DNA of 7,055 nucleotides from Gammaproteobacteria bacterium. Its GTDB lineage: Bacteria > Pseudomonadota > Gammaproteobacteria > SURF-13. Below the pieces are notes generated by a model, which saw only the letters and a list, made by a program, of their open reading frames with translations, had not been told where the DNA came from and searched no databases. The position numbers and the translations under genes were made by a program. Where the stretch lies: contig JAMDBH010000028.1 in the NCBI GenBank assembly GCA_023487615.1, forward strand, positions 1-7,055, given 5' to 3'. Below, piece by piece: positions 6,678 through 7,055 of this stretch; within the stretch, counting starts at the first letter, position 1, and each line of letters begins with the position of its first letter.

Positions 6678-7055
6678 GATGTGCTCTCTGAGTGGCTGTG
6701 AAGGTGCGTGGGCGATGTCATGACGTTTCGCTCGCGCACCAGTTTCCAGAGCGACACCAGGTGAAACCACAGCCACAGCGGTGCGGGGAGAAATACGGCG
6801 TACATCATGCTGTGATGCGGTCCAATCTCTGGTAGCAGGACAAGTGCAAGAGTGCTTGCAACCACCAGAATATCCGCAAGCCCGAAAAGATTAGCGAACC
6901 ATGTCCGACGAGTACCCTCGACTCCAGCCGCGACAGAGAACGCGGCAACAAGACCGAGGAATCCCGCTGCGATGTGTGTCCAACCGTCCATGATGCCGAA
7001 CAGTTTTGGCAGATTCCCCAAGCTCGCCTGCATGAGTGTGTTTGGCAAGGTGTGG
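6674..7055 (-). CDS. Multi-pass membrane protein, 5'-truncated by window edge
   Basis: The last ~126 codons are visible. The minus-strand frame is open to the window edge; a TTG at 7048 is probably internal, so the true start is likely outside. Hydrophobic segments are seen in DGWTHIAAGFLGLVAAFSVAA, WFANLFGLADILVVAS-TLALVLLP and MMYAVFLPAPLWLWFHLVSLWKL. The pattern (a GW-x6-G segment, then W-x-NLFGLxD, then a last segment ending in H-x2-SLW-x-L) recalls a family of uncharacterised ~200-aa four-to-six-segment membrane proteins; this is from memory and not verified. The tail is hydrophilic with several His (THLHSHSES). Its TGA stop overlaps the hydrolase ATG by four bases (ATGA, 6677-6674), so the two are very likely co-translated. 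The function is unknown. Confidence 0.75.
   Translation of the reverse strand, partial: HTLPNTLMQASLGNLPKLFGIMDGWTHIAAGFLGLVAAFSVAAGVEGTRRTWFANLFGLADILVVASTLALVLLPEIGPHHSMMYAVFLPAPLWLWFHLVSLWKLVRERNVMTSPTHLHSHSESTS

Noticed and set aside
6678..6776. N-terminal extension of the MBL hydrolase to 6776
   Set aside because: It would bury the lipoprotein signal peptide and run across the coding region of the upstream membrane protein. The ATGA overlap at 6677 is the natural start.

Overview
The window looks like a chromosomal segment of a proteobacterium, most likely a gammaproteobacterium. The evidence is the gene order ribF-ileS-lspA, an IleS of the bacterial type with the C-terminal four-cysteine zinc site, and strong GGAGG ribosome-binding sites. 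Base composition is moderately GC-rich. Species cannot be named from the sequence alone.

Left part, plus strand (1-3895): the 3' half of ribF (bifunctional riboflavin kinase/FAD synthetase) runs in from the window edge. A long purine/pyrimidine hairpin ending in seven T's follows it. Then come a complete ileS (isoleucyl-tRNA synthetase, 946 aa) and lspA (lipoprotein signal peptidase, 155 aa). The last 8 bases of ileS overlap the start of lspA. This is ordinary core housekeeping, and all catalytic motifs are present.

Middle part (3896-4600): the usual core order appears to stop here, since the fkpB and ispH genes that often follow lspA in gammaproteobacteria are not seen. The stretch holds a 48-aa Cys/His-rich protein gene that the supplied ORF list missed. 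It has a consensus ribosome-binding site, a palindrome just upstream and a candidate extended -10 promoter. Next is a perfect 12-bp hairpin without a T tract. After it lie the beginnings of two genes facing each other: a glyoxalase/VOC-type protein on the plus strand and a YafY-type HTH (WYL-family) regulator on the minus strand. Both lose their 3' ends at the same point near 4379-4387, which looks like the scar of a deletion.

Right part, minus strand (4601-7055), read in transcription order: the C-terminal part of a small multi-pass membrane protein (cut by the window edge); a metallo-beta-lactamase-fold lipoprotein joined to it by an ATGA overlap; a SnoaL/NTF2-like protein; a second membrane protein with four predicted segments; then the broken regulator. 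The spacing suggests one transcription unit with a possible internal promoter before the second membrane protein. The substrate of the hydrolase and the purpose of the cluster cannot be told from the sequence.

No rRNA, tRNA, CRISPR array, transposase or phage gene was seen. The least explained parts are the small Cys/His protein with its flanking structures, the double-truncation junction, and the envelope cluster.
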